From Dyadobacter sp. MSC1_007 (GTDB lineage Bacteria > Bacteroidota > Bacteroidia > Cytophagales > Spirosomataceae), in contig NZ_JAMOZL010000004.1 of NCBI RefSeq assembly GCF_023667495.1, positions 310,001-374,000 of the forward strand: a stretch of 64,000 nt of DNA. Direction: 5' to 3'. Position numbers and translations under genes: made by a program. The notes beneath the pieces are model-generated. The model saw only the letters and a list, made by a program, of their open reading frames with translations, had not been told where the DNA came from and searched no databases. Within the stretch, counting starts at the first letter, position 1. Every line of letters starts with the position of its first letter. This document shows positions 48,126 through 57,888 of this stretch, in pieces.

Positions 48126-49166
48126 ATGCGTTTAAAAGATTATCCCGAAATTATCCGGAAAGCCTGGGCAGGGTTTGATAATTCCATCGGAGTAAAGTTT
48201 GTAGAAGATATCAGTGCCAAAGTTTCGACCAACCACGTTTTCAGGGTCACGCTCGACAATGACGACAAATTGGTGGCGAAGCTTTCATATTTTGGGAAAT
48301 ACGAGCATTTTAAGGAAGATCACCGGATCATACAGGCTCTTTCCAACAACTTATTGTACCCTTTTGAAAATGTGCTTGCCAAGTCCCTGGTAAAAAACAA
48401 CCAGGTTTATACTTACCGTTATCAGGAGGATTTTGTCGATACATGGGTTGTGTTTTATAATCCGATCCGGGCGATGAACCGGCTGCCCAGGCGGCTGAAT
48501 GAAGAACAGATCGGGAACCTCGGTACCGAAGCCGCAAAATTCCACCAAGCCTGTTTCCGGGCAAGCAAATCCATTCCCAAATCTTCGAAAAACCTGCGTA
48601 CCGATATCCAGCATTTGCTCGATATCCTGGATACAGACACTGGTCAATATGAGCATCGCGGCTATATCAACATCTTGAAAAAGCAATGCGATATTTTTAT
48701 GAAAAATATCCAACGCCTCAATGTTAGTTCATTCGATTTAATGCCCGTTTTCGTGGACTGGAATATCGGGAATTTCTCGGTAACAGAGGATATGAAGCTG
48801 TTTTCACGCTGGGATTACGACTGGTTCAGGGTATCTTCCAGGGTGATGGATTTCTATTTTTTCAGCAGGGTTTGTTCCAATGTCGGTGACCGGACAGTTT
48901 TCAGTTATCTGATAGGCCCGTTGATGGAAGACCGGTTCATCCTGTTCTTGAAAGAGTACCATAAAGTGTATCCTCTCACAGAACGCGAAATACTGTTCAT
49001 GAAAGAGGCTTACCGCTTTTTTATTCTCAATTATGTGATCAAATACGGGAAGTATTTCTTTCATAGATCCTATTGCACAAAACTGCAACGGGAGGCATAC
49101 GATCTGTATTTCCCATCCATCGATGGCTTTGATCCCGATAAAATTCTCAGGGCCCTCAAAATATAA
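48126..49166 (+). CDS. Phosphotransferase-type (APH/choline kinase fold) protein
   Basis: 346 residues from the ATG giving MRLKDYPEIIRKAW. The N-lobe has a candidate ATP-site Lys in DKLVAKLSYF. The C-lobe has a catalytic-loop-like VDWNIGNF and a metal-binding SRWDYDWFR, the equivalent of HxDxxxxN and DxD motifs in aminoglycoside and choline kinases. The usual His of the loop is replaced by Val-Asp. The substrate is unknown. A HAD gene starts 34 bp downstream on the same strand, so a kinase-phosphatase pair is possible. Confidence 0.7.
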   Translation: MRLKDYPEIIRKAWAGFDNSIGVKFVEDISAKVSTNHVFRVTLDNDDKLVAKLSYFGKYEHFKEDHRIIQALSNNLLYPFENVLAKSLVKNNQVYTYRYQEDFVDTWVVFYNPIRAMNRLPRRLNEEQIGNLGTEAAKFHQACFRASKSIPKSSKNLRTDIQHLLDILDTDTGQYEHRGYINILKKQCDIFMKNIQRLNVSSFDLMPVFVDWNIGNFSVTEDMKLFSRWDYDWFRVSSRVMDFYFFSRVCSNVGDRTVFSYLIGPLMEDRFILFLKEYHKVYPLTEREILFMKEAYRFFILNYVIKYGKYFFHRSYCTKLQREAYDLYFPSIDGFDPDKILRALKI

Positions 49167-49199
49167 CCTCACCTCTCTCACTCCAACGACACCACCAAT

Positions 49200-50048
49200 A
49201 TGATCCTCGATAATTTTAAGTCTGTCATTTCAAAATATGAAGTTATTTTCTTCGATGCATTCGGTGTGCTCAAAACTTATAATGGGCTGATCCCGGGTAT
49301 TGAGAATACATTTGCTTATCTGAGAGAACACAACAAGGACTTTTATGTTGTTACCAATGACGCCTCGCGAAGTCCTGAACAGCTCGCTCAAAGCTATGTG
49401 AACCTCGGGATCAACGATGTGACACCAGACAGGATTATCTCATCAGGCATGCTCGCACGCGAGTATCTGGAACTAAAAGTGCGAAAAGGTGTAGTTGCTT
49501 ATCTGGGCACTGACAATTCTGCCCATTATATTGAAACACCAGACCTCAAAACGCTTTCAATCAGGGAACTGGACCTCAATTCGGTGAACGATATTAATGC
49601 ACTGGTTTTTCTGGATGATGAGGGTTTTGATTGGAATACTGATCTTACTAAAACGCTTAATCTGCTTCGCAAACGGAATATTCCGGTAATCGTGGCCAAT
49701 ACCGACAAAACGTATCCGGCGTCCAAAAGCCGCTTGTCAATAGCCGTAGGTGCGCTTGCCAAAATGATAGAGGACACGATCGGCAGACAGTTTATCCGCT
49801 TCGGAAAGCCTGATCCGCAGATGTTTATTTTTGCTTATCAACACATTAAAAACTACCCTAATGTGAGCAAAACGGATATTTTAATGGTCGGCGACACGCT
49901 CCACACGGACATTCTCGGTGGCAACAAGTTCGGCCTCGATACTGCACTCGTTTTGACGGGCAATACCCAGGCCGAAGATGCTGAGGTGCGAATCCGCGCG
50001 ACGGGGATTATCCCGACTTACATTTGCGTTTCCGCGGTGGTTGAATAG
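49200..50048 (+). CDS. HAD-IIA family protein lacking the second motif I aspartate
   Basis: 282 residues. Motif I reads FFDAFGVLKT, so the nucleophile Asp is present but the second Asp, the usual acid/base, is Phe. VVTNDASRS (motif II) and GKPDPQMF...MVGDTLHTDILGG (motifs III-IV) are intact, with the IIA cap between them. This resembles NagD-like relatives of the DxWGV type. Activity may be altered. It follows the kinase-fold gene and ends 7 nt before a convergent permease. Confidence 0.8.
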   Translation: MILDNFKSVISKYEVIFFDAFGVLKTYNGLIPGIENTFAYLREHNKDFYVVTNDASRSPEQLAQSYVNLGINDVTPDRIISSGMLAREYLELKVRKGVVAYLGTDNSAHYIETPDLKTLSIRELDLNSVNDINALVFLDDEGFDWNTDLTKTLNLLRKRNIPVIVANTDKTYPASKSRLSIAVGALAKMIEDTIGRQFIRFGKPDPQMFIFAYQHIKNYPNVSKTDILMVGDTLHTDILGGNKFGLDTALVLTGNTQAEDAEVRIRATGIIPTYICVSAVVE

Positions 50049-50055
50049 CATTCTT

Positions 50056-52452
50056 TTATTCGCTTCGCAGGCTTCTGGCCGGATTTATTCGCGCCGCGCG
50101 CATTGATTGGTACGAAATAGTCAGTAGAGTGACCGCTGCCGCCAGACCAGCAGTTGCCGCAAAAACCCACCAGCCGAGATCAATTTTGTAAGGATATCCC
50201 TGCAACCAGTTTTTCATCACGAACCATCCGGCCGGTGCGGCGAGTACGAAACCGATCAGGAGCAACCTTGCAAACTCCTTCCCGAAAATCCAGAGCAGCT
50301 GCTGACTGGTCGCACCCATTACCTTACGAACGCCAATTTCCTTTGATCGCGATTCCGCCATGTAGGTGACTAAGCCATATAACCCGAGACAGCCAATGAG
50401 TACCGCGATCAATGCGAAAATGCGGATCAGGCCGAGGAGAATGTTTTCGGTGACGTAAAAACCATTGATCTTTTCGTCGAGAAAGGTCGCATTGTAGACA
50501 TTCTCAGGAAAGACATCATTCCATGAACGCTCTATTTCGCTAAGTGTTTCTGTCTTTACAGCCGGATTGACTTTTACCGCCGCCATTGCATTGGCCTTAG
50601 GATAATTTACAATTACCGCTGGCTGAATCATCGCGCTAAGCGGATCCAGGTTGAAATCCTTCACAATACCCGTCACAGTCCTTTCCTGTCCCCAAAGCCT
50701 GATACTTTTCCCAAGCATTTCGGATGCACCTGAAATACCAAGCTGTTTTACCAATGCCTCATTCACCAGGATTTCATTTCGGGTAGTATCATCCGATTCG
50801 AAATTACGTCCTGCGACCAGTTTTAAGCCAAACAATGGCACATAATGCATATCTCCAATCCGCACTTGCAGGGGAAATTTTTCATTTTCTGTTCGATGGT
50901 TGAATGCAAAAGGCTCGCTGGTGCGCATTTGCGACATGGGTGGCTCAGCACCTAATGCGACTTTTTCCACACCATTGATTGCCGCAAGACGATCCACAAT
51001 GGTTTGCTGCCGGGATACCGCACCGGAAGACAGCTTTACCATTAAAACAGCATCCGTGTCGAAGCCCGGGTCCTTGGATTTGAGATACTTAACCTGAGCT
51101 GAAATAACAATCACGCCAATGATAAACAGTTGTGTGATAAAGAACTGCGCTACTACCAGACTTTTTCGTATCGTGAAATTTCCCACTTTTTGCACTGAAA
51201 GTTTACCTTTTAATGCGGTTACCGGATTGAACTGCGCAATCACAGCGGAAGGATACAGCCCGGCAAGAAAAATTACTCCTAACACCAATCCAACAAACCA
51301 TTTAATAGCATTGGCGTTAAAAAGATCCAGCACAGAAATGTCCGCGTGCAGCATTGATAATGCGCTATTAAGAGCTGGCAGGCTCACTTGGGCGATCGCC
51401 AGCGCCACCACGAAGGCAATGAGACAAAGCAGAGCAATTTCAAGCATAAACTGCCCGATGAGTTGTTTCCGCGAACTTCCCATCGTTTTCCTCACTCCTA
51501 CTTCTTTCGATCTGCCTACTGCCTGGGCCGTCGAAAGGTTTACAAAATTTACACAAGCTGCGACCACCAGGAACAGCCCTACGACAATCAAAGCATATAA
51601 AATTGGTCGCGGTGCCGGGCCAAGGCCGGGAGTATGGAACATCTCGTGCAGTGGAATGATGCGAAAATTATAGGACTTGGCATCCTTCGCATTGTAATAC
51701 TTTCCTTTGATCGATGCCAATGCGCTTTCCAATCTGGAAGCAGGGATACCCGGCTTTAATGCTACCCAGCACATTGTCGAAGGTTCGGACCATTGCTGCA
51801 TCATATCCGGATCGCCCGAAATGCCCGGTATGGTCGCGTAAGAGATGAGGACATCGTATCGTAACTGCGTATTGGACGGCGGATTGGCGACGATGGCATT
51901 TACGGTCAGGGTAACTTTGTTATCCAACCTTAACGTCCTTCCAACCGCATTTTCAACACCAAAATACTTTTTTGCGTAATCTTGCGACAAGACCACCGAG
52001 TTTACGGTTGCCAGGGCAGCGGCAGGGTTTCCAAACGCCTTTTCTACATCAAAAACCTTCAAATACTCCGGTTCTGTAAAGCAAATGTTCCTGGATTCTT
52101 CAAATTTCTTCGCCATAACACCGTTTGTGTCCGGCACTCCGATAACCGACCCAAATACGTTGTTCAGCCGCACGGCACTTTCAACAAATGAATATTCATC
52201 CCTCAGCACCTGGCCCATCGGTCGCGGAGTAACATCGGTTGGCTCGACCCTATCATTAAAAATGTCGGTCACGACCCAAAATATCCGGTCCGATTTGGAA
52301 TGATAACGGTTGAAACTGAACAGGTAACCAACCAACAGGAAAATCACAATGCCACTCGCCAGACCTACAGATAAACCGAGGATGCTGACGGTGCTCGTAA
52401 CCCTGTTGCGCCAAAGGTTCCTCGCAGCAATTTTGAAGTAGTTTTTGAACAT
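50056..52452 (-). CDS. FtsX/MacB-type ABC permease, about 800 residues
   Basis: 798 residues with two MacB_PCD plus FtsX units. The first helix is at about 20-43, three helices lie near 285-410, one near 430-455, and three lie at the C-terminus (675-790). Two periplasmic domains lie between. The motifs SKEVGVRKTMGSSR and SKEIGVRKVMGATSQQ precede helices of each half. Dyadobacter-type genomes encode many such proteins, often without a neighbouring ATPase, as here. The transported or acted-on substrate is unknown. Confidence 0.9.
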   Translation of the reverse strand: MFKNYFKIAARNLWRNRVTSTVSILGLSVGLASGIVIFLLVGYLFSFNRYHSKSDRIFWVVTDIFNDRVEPTDVTPRPMGQVLRDEYSFVESAVRLNNVFGSVIGVPDTNGVMAKKFEESRNICFTEPEYLKVFDVEKAFGNPAAALATVNSVVLSQDYAKKYFGVENAVGRTLRLDNKVTLTVNAIVANPPSNTQLRYDVLISYATIPGISGDPDMMQQWSEPSTMCWVALKPGIPASRLESALASIKGKYYNAKDAKSYNFRIIPLHEMFHTPGLGPAPRPILYALIVVGLFLVVAACVNFVNLSTAQAVGRSKEVGVRKTMGSSRKQLIGQFMLEIALLCLIAFVVALAIAQVSLPALNSALSMLHADISVLDLFNANAIKWFVGLVLGVIFLAGLYPSAVIAQFNPVTALKGKLSVQKVGNFTIRKSLVVAQFFITQLFIIGVIVISAQVKYLKSKDPGFDTDAVLMVKLSSGAVSRQQTIVDRLAAINGVEKVALGAEPPMSQMRTSEPFAFNHRTENEKFPLQVRIGDMHYVPLFGLKLVAGRNFESDDTTRNEILVNEALVKQLGISGASEMLGKSIRLWGQERTVTGIVKDFNLDPLSAMIQPAVIVNYPKANAMAAVKVNPAVKTETLSEIERSWNDVFPENVYNATFLDEKINGFYVTENILLGLIRIFALIAVLIGCLGLYGLVTYMAESRSKEIGVRKVMGATSQQLLWIFGKEFARLLLIGFVLAAPAGWFVMKNWLQGYPYKIDLGWWVFAATAGLAAAVTLLTISYQSMRAARINPARSLRSE

Positions 52453-52523
52453 AGCCGAATATGGGGTTTCGAGGTCGTGCTCATAGTGTTCTTACAAGTG
52501 ACCTGCACCAAAGCAGAAAGGTA

Positions 52524-52552
52524 TCAATATATATCAATTAATTATATATTGA
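52524..52552. promoter_or_regulatory. AT-rich inverted repeat upstream of the FtsX permease
   Basis: TCAATATATA and TATATATTGA (10-bp arms) around a 9-nt spacer that contains TCAATTAAT, located 72 bp before the permease ATG. It is a possible operator; base composition alone makes chance more likely than for GC-containing repeats. Confidence 0.35.
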
Positions 52553-52609
52553 ATTAATTATTTTTTCGTTCGGGTATGGACACTGCTTGATCGAAAGCGG
52601 ACAATCGGG

Positions 52610-53611
52610 CTATTTCGCAAGAATGGGCACGTAATACTCCCGCGCACGCTGATCTTCCTGCCCAGCTTCCACTGCCTTGCCTAGTTTTCTTAAAACAACA
52701 GACCGATTTGCATGGCATTGCGCGGCGAGATAAGAATCAGGAAAAGACCTGGCCGAGCGCGTAAAAAGATCATACGATTCTCTTAGCAGCGCCGCATCCG
52801 TCTTCGACATAAATACGCGTGCTTCATCAAAATCCTGGCGCCAGCGCCGAGCAATCGGCGTCATACGTTCGGCCTCCTGAAAAACTTTGAATGCCGGGAT
52901 CACCGGCACTTTTGAATTCTTGGGTAAGATTTGGGCAACCGGCTTTGAGAAAAACGCTACGACAGCTTCCGTATAAGCAACGGCCTCATTACGATTGTGT
53001 ATTTCCTGTTTCAACCGCTGCTCCTCCGTAGGATTAGTAAAAAATGAAGCCTCGGCCAAAACCGCCGGTATGCCGTAGGTATTCCGTAGCACCGAAGCTC
53101 CGGCGTCCGGGAAAATGGTAAAGTCCGAGACCAGCGATACCGGCGTCTTAGAATTATGGAGATATTTGAGCAGCGTTTCTGCCAGTTCTTTGCCAAAACT
53201 CACGCTAGCAACGTTCTCAGATGCATTGCCATGAAAATAGATGATCGGGAAATTGACCGACGAATCCGCTGTTGCATTATGGTGGATTGATATAAAAAGG
53301 TCCGCTTTGTTATCCAACGCCAGTTTTGCACGATCGGGCAGGGACACTTCTTTGTCCTCTGTACGGGTGATAAGCACCTTTGCCCCTTTCTTTTTAAGCA
53401 TTTTTTGTAGCAGTAAACTTACCCTAAGGTTAATCCATTCCTCACGCTCACCCGTAGGGCCCACACGGTAACTGTCTGTCAGCGCCGTGCCGCCGTGCCC
53501 CGGATCGATGCAAATCACTTTTCCCTTCAACGGGCGGCGCTTGGTCTGGCAAATACCGGACGTAAACACGCCAAAGGCGATAAAAAAGGCGAGGAGAATG
53601 CGGGTAGTCAT
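52610..53611 (-). CDS. N-acetylmuramoyl-L-alanine amidase with helical C-terminal extension
   Basis: 333 residues. The signal peptide ends near GICQ (about residue 21). The Amidase_3 domain (about 30-225) has IDPGHGG (zinc His), a Glu in the WINLRVSLLLQ helix region, SIHHNA (zinc His) and the catalytic Glu in LAEASFFTNPTEE. The last 100 residues are helical, possibly TPR-like, and are absent from the amidase at 38041. It is a periplasmic wall hydrolase. The intergenic gap to the next gene is 157 bp. Confidence 0.9.
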   Translation of the reverse strand: MTTRILLAFFIAFGVFTSGICQTKRRPLKGKVICIDPGHGGTALTDSYRVGPTGEREEWINLRVSLLLQKMLKKKGAKVLITRTEDKEVSLPDRAKLALDNKADLFISIHHNATADSSVNFPIIYFHGNASENVASVSFGKELAETLLKYLHNSKTPVSLVSDFTIFPDAGASVLRNTYGIPAVLAEASFFTNPTEEQRLKQEIHNRNEAVAYTEAVVAFFSKPVAQILPKNSKVPVIPAFKVFQEAERMTPIARRWRQDFDEARVFMSKTDAALLRESYDLFTRSARSFPDSYLAAQCHANRSVVLRKLGKAVEAGQEDQRAREYYVPILAK

Positions 53612-53738
53612 AGAAAAGGTTTTAGGAATCGGAGGATAAAATAGGCATCATTCCGCTGATCGGCAAGCACTCACTGATTAATGATTTGTTTCTGCTATTT
53701 TTACCAAAATTCATTCTACCTACTCAAAACACACACTT

Positions 53739-55280
53739 ATGCTTGCCAAAACATACGGAAGCGCCGTGTACGGCGTGGATGCCACTATCATCACCATTGA
53801 AGTAAATGTAGGCCAGGGAATCGGCTTTTACATGGTCGGGCTCGCCGACAGCGCCGTGAAGGAAAGCCAGCAGCGCGTTGAAGCATCTCTCAAACATTTC
53901 GGCTATAAAATGCCCCGGCAAAAGCTGGTAGTGAACCTCGCTCCGGCCGATATCCGCAAAGAAGGTTCCGCATATGACCTGCCTATTGCGCTCTGCACAT
54001 TGCAATGCTCCGATCAGATTATGTGCGGCAGGAATACCGAGGATTACATTATCCTCGGCGAGCTTTCTCTCGACGGTATTCTGAGGCCGATCAAAGGGGT
54101 GTTGCCGATCGCGATCGAGGCAAGAAAACAGGGATTTAAAGGAATAGTCCTGCCCGCTGAAAATGCGCATGAAGCTGCGATTGTCAACAATATCGATGTT
54201 ATTCCCATCGAAACGCTCACCGAAGCAATCGAATTCTTCAAGGGTACGCTCGATATTACCCCGCTGCAAATAGATACCCGCGATCTGTTTTTTACTTCCC
54301 AAAACGAGTATGACGCCGATTTCGAGCATGTGCAGGGGCAAGAGAATATCAAACGCGCTTTGGAAATTACCGCGGCGGGTGGCCATAATGCGATCATGAT
54401 CGGGCCTCCCGGTGCAGGGAAAACGATGCTGGCAAAACGCATTCCCAGTATTTTGCCGCCTCTCAGTCTGCCGGAAGCATTGGAAACAACCAAAATACAT
54501 TCCGTCGCCGGCAAGCTGGGCCAGCGGGCCACATTGGTTTCAAGAAGGCCGTTCCGCTCACCGCACCATTCGATCAGTGATGTGGCCCTCGTTGGCGGCG
54601 GTAGTTATCCTCAGCCCGGCGAAATATCTTTGGCACATAACGGCGTCCTTTTTCTCGACGAGTTGCCCGAGTTTAAAAGAACTGTTCTGGAAGTAATGCG
54701 GCAGCCGCTGGAAGAGCGAAAAGTGAATATTTCAAGAGCTAAAATGGCCGTGGAATTTCCGGCCAACTTCATGCTCATCGCCAGTATGAACCCCTGCCCT
54801 TGCGGCTATTACAATCATCCCGAACGCGAATGCGTATGTGGTCCCGGTGTTGTTCAGAAATACCTCAGCAAGATCAGCGGCCCGCTCCTGGACCGCATTG
54901 ACCTGCATGTGGAGGTAACACCCGTATCTTTTGATCAAATTTCTTCCACCCGTAAGTCCGAAAGCAGCGAGCAAATCCGTGAGCGGGTAATCCTCGCACG
55001 CAAACGCCAGACTGAGCGTTTCAAGGACCATAAGGATATTTATTCCAATGCGATGATGGCCCCGGAAATGGTCAAGCAGATTTGTGTGATCGAAGAGGCT
55101 GGGAAGGCTTTGCTCCGCAGGGCGATGGAAAAACTCGGATTATCCGCAAGAGCCTACGACCGCATTTTGAAAGTTTCGCGGACCATCGCCGACCTCGCCG
55201 ACAGCGACGACATCAAAGTAGAACATCTCGCAGAAGCCATTCAATACCGCAGCCTCGATCGCGAGAACTGGGCGGGTTAA
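53739..55280 (+). CDS. YifB/ComM-family AAA ATPase (Mg-chelatase-like)
   Basis: 513 residues, normal for the family. The N-terminal ChlI-type Lon-protease-fold domain spans about 20-140. The AAA core has Walker A GPPGAGKTMLAKR (about 222-234) and Walker B LFLDELPEFKR. A Cys cluster CPCGYYNHPERECVCG is at about 352-367, then the C-terminal lid. ComM-type proteins act as helicases that drive branch migration during natural transformation. The gene starts with ATG and stands alone. Confidence 0.93.
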   Translation: MLAKTYGSAVYGVDATIITIEVNVGQGIGFYMVGLADSAVKESQQRVEASLKHFGYKMPRQKLVVNLAPADIRKEGSAYDLPIALCTLQCSDQIMCGRNTEDYIILGELSLDGILRPIKGVLPIAIEARKQGFKGIVLPAENAHEAAIVNNIDVIPIETLTEAIEFFKGTLDITPLQIDTRDLFFTSQNEYDADFEHVQGQENIKRALEITAAGGHNAIMIGPPGAGKTMLAKRIPSILPPLSLPEALETTKIHSVAGKLGQRATLVSRRPFRSPHHSISDVALVGGGSYPQPGEISLAHNGVLFLDELPEFKRTVLEVMRQPLEERKVNISRAKMAVEFPANFMLIASMNPCPCGYYNHPERECVCGPGVVQKYLSKISGPLLDRIDLHVEVTPVSFDQISSTRKSESSEQIRERVILARKRQTERFKDHKDIYSNAMMAPEMVKQICVIEEAGKALLRRAMEKLGLSARAYDRILKVSRTIADLADSDDIKVEHLAEAIQYRSLDRENWAG

Positions 55281-55322
55281 GGGTCTTTCTAAGCTATCTT
55301 TTCACCTTAAACTTTATTAAAT

Positions 55323-55997
55323 TTGGAAACACAACTTTTGACAAAAAAGATGAGCAGCCGTATTTTTTCCGAAATCATGAATGAGCCAGGCGCTTACCTT
55401 ATCGTTCATGAGGTAACGAAAGCGCTGGATGAAGAGCGGAAACGTCGGCTGAAATTTTACAATGATATTACCGAGCAGGAAAAGATCGAATTCATTAACG
55501 GAGAGATTATTGTCCATTCGCCGGTACAGAAAAAGCACAACCAAATATCATTACGCCTTGCTCATCTATTAGGCATTTACGTGACGAAGTCGCGGCTCGG
55601 TTATCTTGGAATGGAAAAGATAATGATCACGCTTACGCGGAATGATTACGAGCCTGACTTCTGCTATTTTCGAAACGAGAAGGCTGCGAATTTTTCAGAT
55701 AACCAGACGCTGTTCCCTGCGCCGGATTTTGTAGTGGAAATACTTTCACCGTCCACAGAAGCCCGTGATCGGGGTATAAAATTCAAAGATTACCAAACCC
55801 ACGGCATTGAGGAATACTGGATTATCGATCCTGAATTAGAGATTTTAGAACAATACCACCTGATTGACAATAAATACGAGCTTGTGCCCAGCTCAGACAC
55901 TGGCGAAGTCAAAAGTTTCGCAGTAGAAGGCTTCCAGATCCCTATTCGTGCTATTTTCGACGATATGGAAAATCTGAAAGCCCTTCAAAATCTCTGA
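55323..55997 (+). CDS. Uma2-family (DUF820) putative endonuclease
   Basis: 224 residues starting at TTG (55323); an ATG ten codons in (55350) is an alternative. The PD-(D/E)xK-like core shows EPDFCYFR, DFVVEILSPSTEARDR and the late Lys in KFKDYQ, followed by YWIIDP. The family is abundant in cyanobacteria and also found in Cytophagales; no function is established. It ends 3 nt before the convergent lipoprotein gene. Confidence 0.85.
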   Translation: METQLLTKKMSSRIFSEIMNEPGAYLIVHEVTKALDEERKRRLKFYNDITEQEKIEFINGEIIVHSPVQKKHNQISLRLAHLLGIYVTKSRLGYLGMEKIMITLTRNDYEPDFCYFRNEKAANFSDNQTLFPAPDFVVEILSPSTEARDRGIKFKDYQTHGIEEYWIIDPELEILEQYHLIDNKYELVPSSDTGEVKSFAVEGFQIPIRAIFDDMENLKALQNL

Positions 55998-56000
55998 TAC

Positions 56001-56813
56001 TCAAAGTTCCTCTACACTTACCCCGCCCAGTTCCTGAAACAATGTCTGCCAGTAGCGGGTGACATGCGGATTATTTTCTTTGGTTGAGGCCGTTGGCTCA
56101 AATGGGGACACGATCGTAACCTGCGGCGAACCGATTGCATAACGGTTCAGTTTCTTAATATCTTCTTTGGCATCTGCCTCCGCCTCTGCGTCATCGCGCG
56201 GGGGATTAGTATGAAAATCGCGGCGATCGGCGCCTTTTACGCTTTCGACCATATCACTGAAATAGTATACTTTCACTTCCGATCCATTTTCTCCGGCTTT
56301 CGCTATCACAGGAATGCTCGCCCAGATATCCGTCGAAAGGTTCGATGATCCGGTATTCTGCTGATTTAACTTAGCCAGCAACTGGCGGAGGTAAATGCTC
56401 TTCTCTTTCTGCAATGCCAGTTGGAAAGCCGTCTCGATGCCCTCACGGTCGGTAGCATTGGCACCTTCCAGTTCATCTTTTTCACTTCTTACTGTCAAAG
56501 AAAGCGCGCGTGCCTTGGAGGTGTTTTCATGGATAAAATACACTTCCAGCTTATCGCCCTTATTCTTCATATTATTCTCGATAATGTCGGTAAGCGCCTG
56601 CCGGTATTTATCATTGACGTATTTTTTATCGACACGGACACTTTGCGTTTTGTCCAGGAACACCAATGTATGAAGCGGCGGATCCGGGACAGCCCGCGTG
56701 GCGTCTTTATCTCCTCCGCAAGAGACTAGCGCGGTGAATGCGATTGAAAGCACCAGCAAATTGACCGGTGACATTAACTTTCTGAAAAAGGGGTGATTTA
56801 CCAGATGATCCAT
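56001..56813 (-). CDS. vWA-like lipoprotein of unknown function
   Basis: 270 residues. The signal peptide has the lipobox ALVSC; ATG starts exist at 56813 and 13 codons in. The mature part opens with LVFLDKTQSV, which looks like a MIDAS D-x-T/S-x-S metal site. VYYFSDMVES near the middle fits the later vWA strand. This is my reading of the fold, not a named family. A Glu/Asp-rich stretch follows at about 205-225. It is probably monocistronic: fabI, upstream on the same strand, ends in its own terminator. Confidence 0.65.
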   Translation of the reverse strand: MDHLVNHPFFRKLMSPVNLLVLSIAFTALVSCGGDKDATRAVPDPPLHTLVFLDKTQSVRVDKKYVNDKYRQALTDIIENNMKNKGDKLEVYFIHENTSKARALSLTVRSEKDELEGANATDREGIETAFQLALQKEKSIYLRQLLAKLNQQNTGSSNLSTDIWASIPVIAKAGENGSEVKVYYFSDMVESVKGADRRDFHTNPPRDDAEAEADAKEDIKKLNRYAIGSPQVTIVSPFEPTASTKENNPHVTRYWQTLFQELGGVSVEEL

Positions 56814-56901
56814 ATATAAAAATTATTTGGCGAAACTACTCGGTTCACAAATATTACACAACGCGAAACGGACGAGTAGGGCATTTATTTTAATACAAAA
56901 A

Positions 56902-56937
56902 GAAAACCCTTCAAAACGCGTGCCTTGAAGGGTTTTC
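56902..56937. terminator. Terminator after fabI
   Basis: Perfect 13-bp arms GAAAACCCTTCAA and TTGAAGGGTTTTC with a 10-nt loop and T-runs, located between fabI and the vWA-like gene on the minus strand. Confidence 0.9.
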
Positions 56938-56954
56938 AAAAAGTTATATAAACT

Positions 56955-57776
56955 CTATTTCTGCTGTTGCTGGATCATCGTCACCAGTTCTTCTGAAATA
57001 CCGGTTGATGAATATCCGCCATCGTGATAGAGGTTCTGCATGGTCACGAAACGGGTAAGATCTGAGAACAATGTGATGGCATAATTAGCGCAATCGTCCG
57101 CCGTAGCATTTCCGAGTGGGCTCATTTTCTCTGCAAAATCATAGAATGCATCGAAACCTTCGATTCCCGAACCTGCTTTCGTCTTGGTTGGTGATTGAGA
57201 AATCGTGTTTACACGCACATGCTTGGCTTTACCGTAACGGTAACCGTAGCTGCGGGCAATGCTTTCCAGCATCGCTTTTGCTTCCGCCATATCATTGTAG
57301 AAAGAATACGTCCTTTGTGCAGCAATGTAGGATAATGCCACAACCGATCCCCAATCGTTGATCGCGTCGAGCTTTTCAGCTACCTGCAAAAATTTATGAA
57401 GTGAGATCGCCGAAATGTCCAGACCCTTTTGGAACCAGTCGTAGTTGAGGTCACCATAAGATTTTCCTTTCCGCACGTTCAGCGACATTCCGATTGAATG
57501 CAGTACAAAGTCGATTTTTCCGCCAAGGATTTCGGTGGATTGGGTAAAAAGGTTTTCGATGTCTTCAATCGAAGTTGCATCGGCAGGAATGATTTGCGCG
57601 TCGCATTGCTTGGCCAGATCATTAATAGCGCCCATACGCATTGCGATCGGCGCGTTGGTCAATGTAAAAATGGCACCTTCTTCCTTTGCTTTCAGCGCAA
57701 CTTTCCAGGCGATGGAGTTTTCGTCCAAAGCACCTGATATAATTCCTCTTTTTCCTTTTAATAAACCGTAAGCCAT
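56955..57776 (-). CDS. fabI: Enoyl-ACP reductase FabI
   Basis: 273 residues, normal length. The SDR-like fold has the FabI-type nucleotide site GIISGALDENSIAW (11-24) and the active-site Tyr160-x6-Lys167. It reduces enoyl-ACP in the last step of fatty acid elongation, using NADH or NADPH. A Gln-rich tail (IQQQQK) ends the protein. The start is ATG. A short variant -7 box (TACTTTG, minus strand 57821-57827) lies 45 bp upstream. Confidence 0.95.
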   Translation of the reverse strand: MAYGLLKGKRGIISGALDENSIAWKVALKAKEEGAIFTLTNAPIAMRMGAINDLAKQCDAQIIPADATSIEDIENLFTQSTEILGGKIDFVLHSIGMSLNVRKGKSYGDLNYDWFQKGLDISAISLHKFLQVAEKLDAINDWGSVVALSYIAAQRTYSFYNDMAEAKAMLESIARSYGYRYGKAKHVRVNTISQSPTKTKAGSGIEGFDAFYDFAEKMSPLGNATADDCANYAITLFSDLTRFVTMQNLYHDGGYSSTGISEELVTMIQQQQK

Positions 57777-57888
57777 ATTTCCTTTTATTGTTAATTAATT
57801 AGGATGTCCGTTTAGGGCGGCAAAGTAAAGCATTTTTAGCGGCTTAAACCATATTGGCGCCCCAATAGGCTGTTTGTCCTCCAAAAGG

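Noticed and set aside
53724..54500. 258-codon open frame on the minus strand
   Set aside because: Antisense to yifB, whose Walker motifs lie on the other strand; translation is unstructured and Arg/His-rich.
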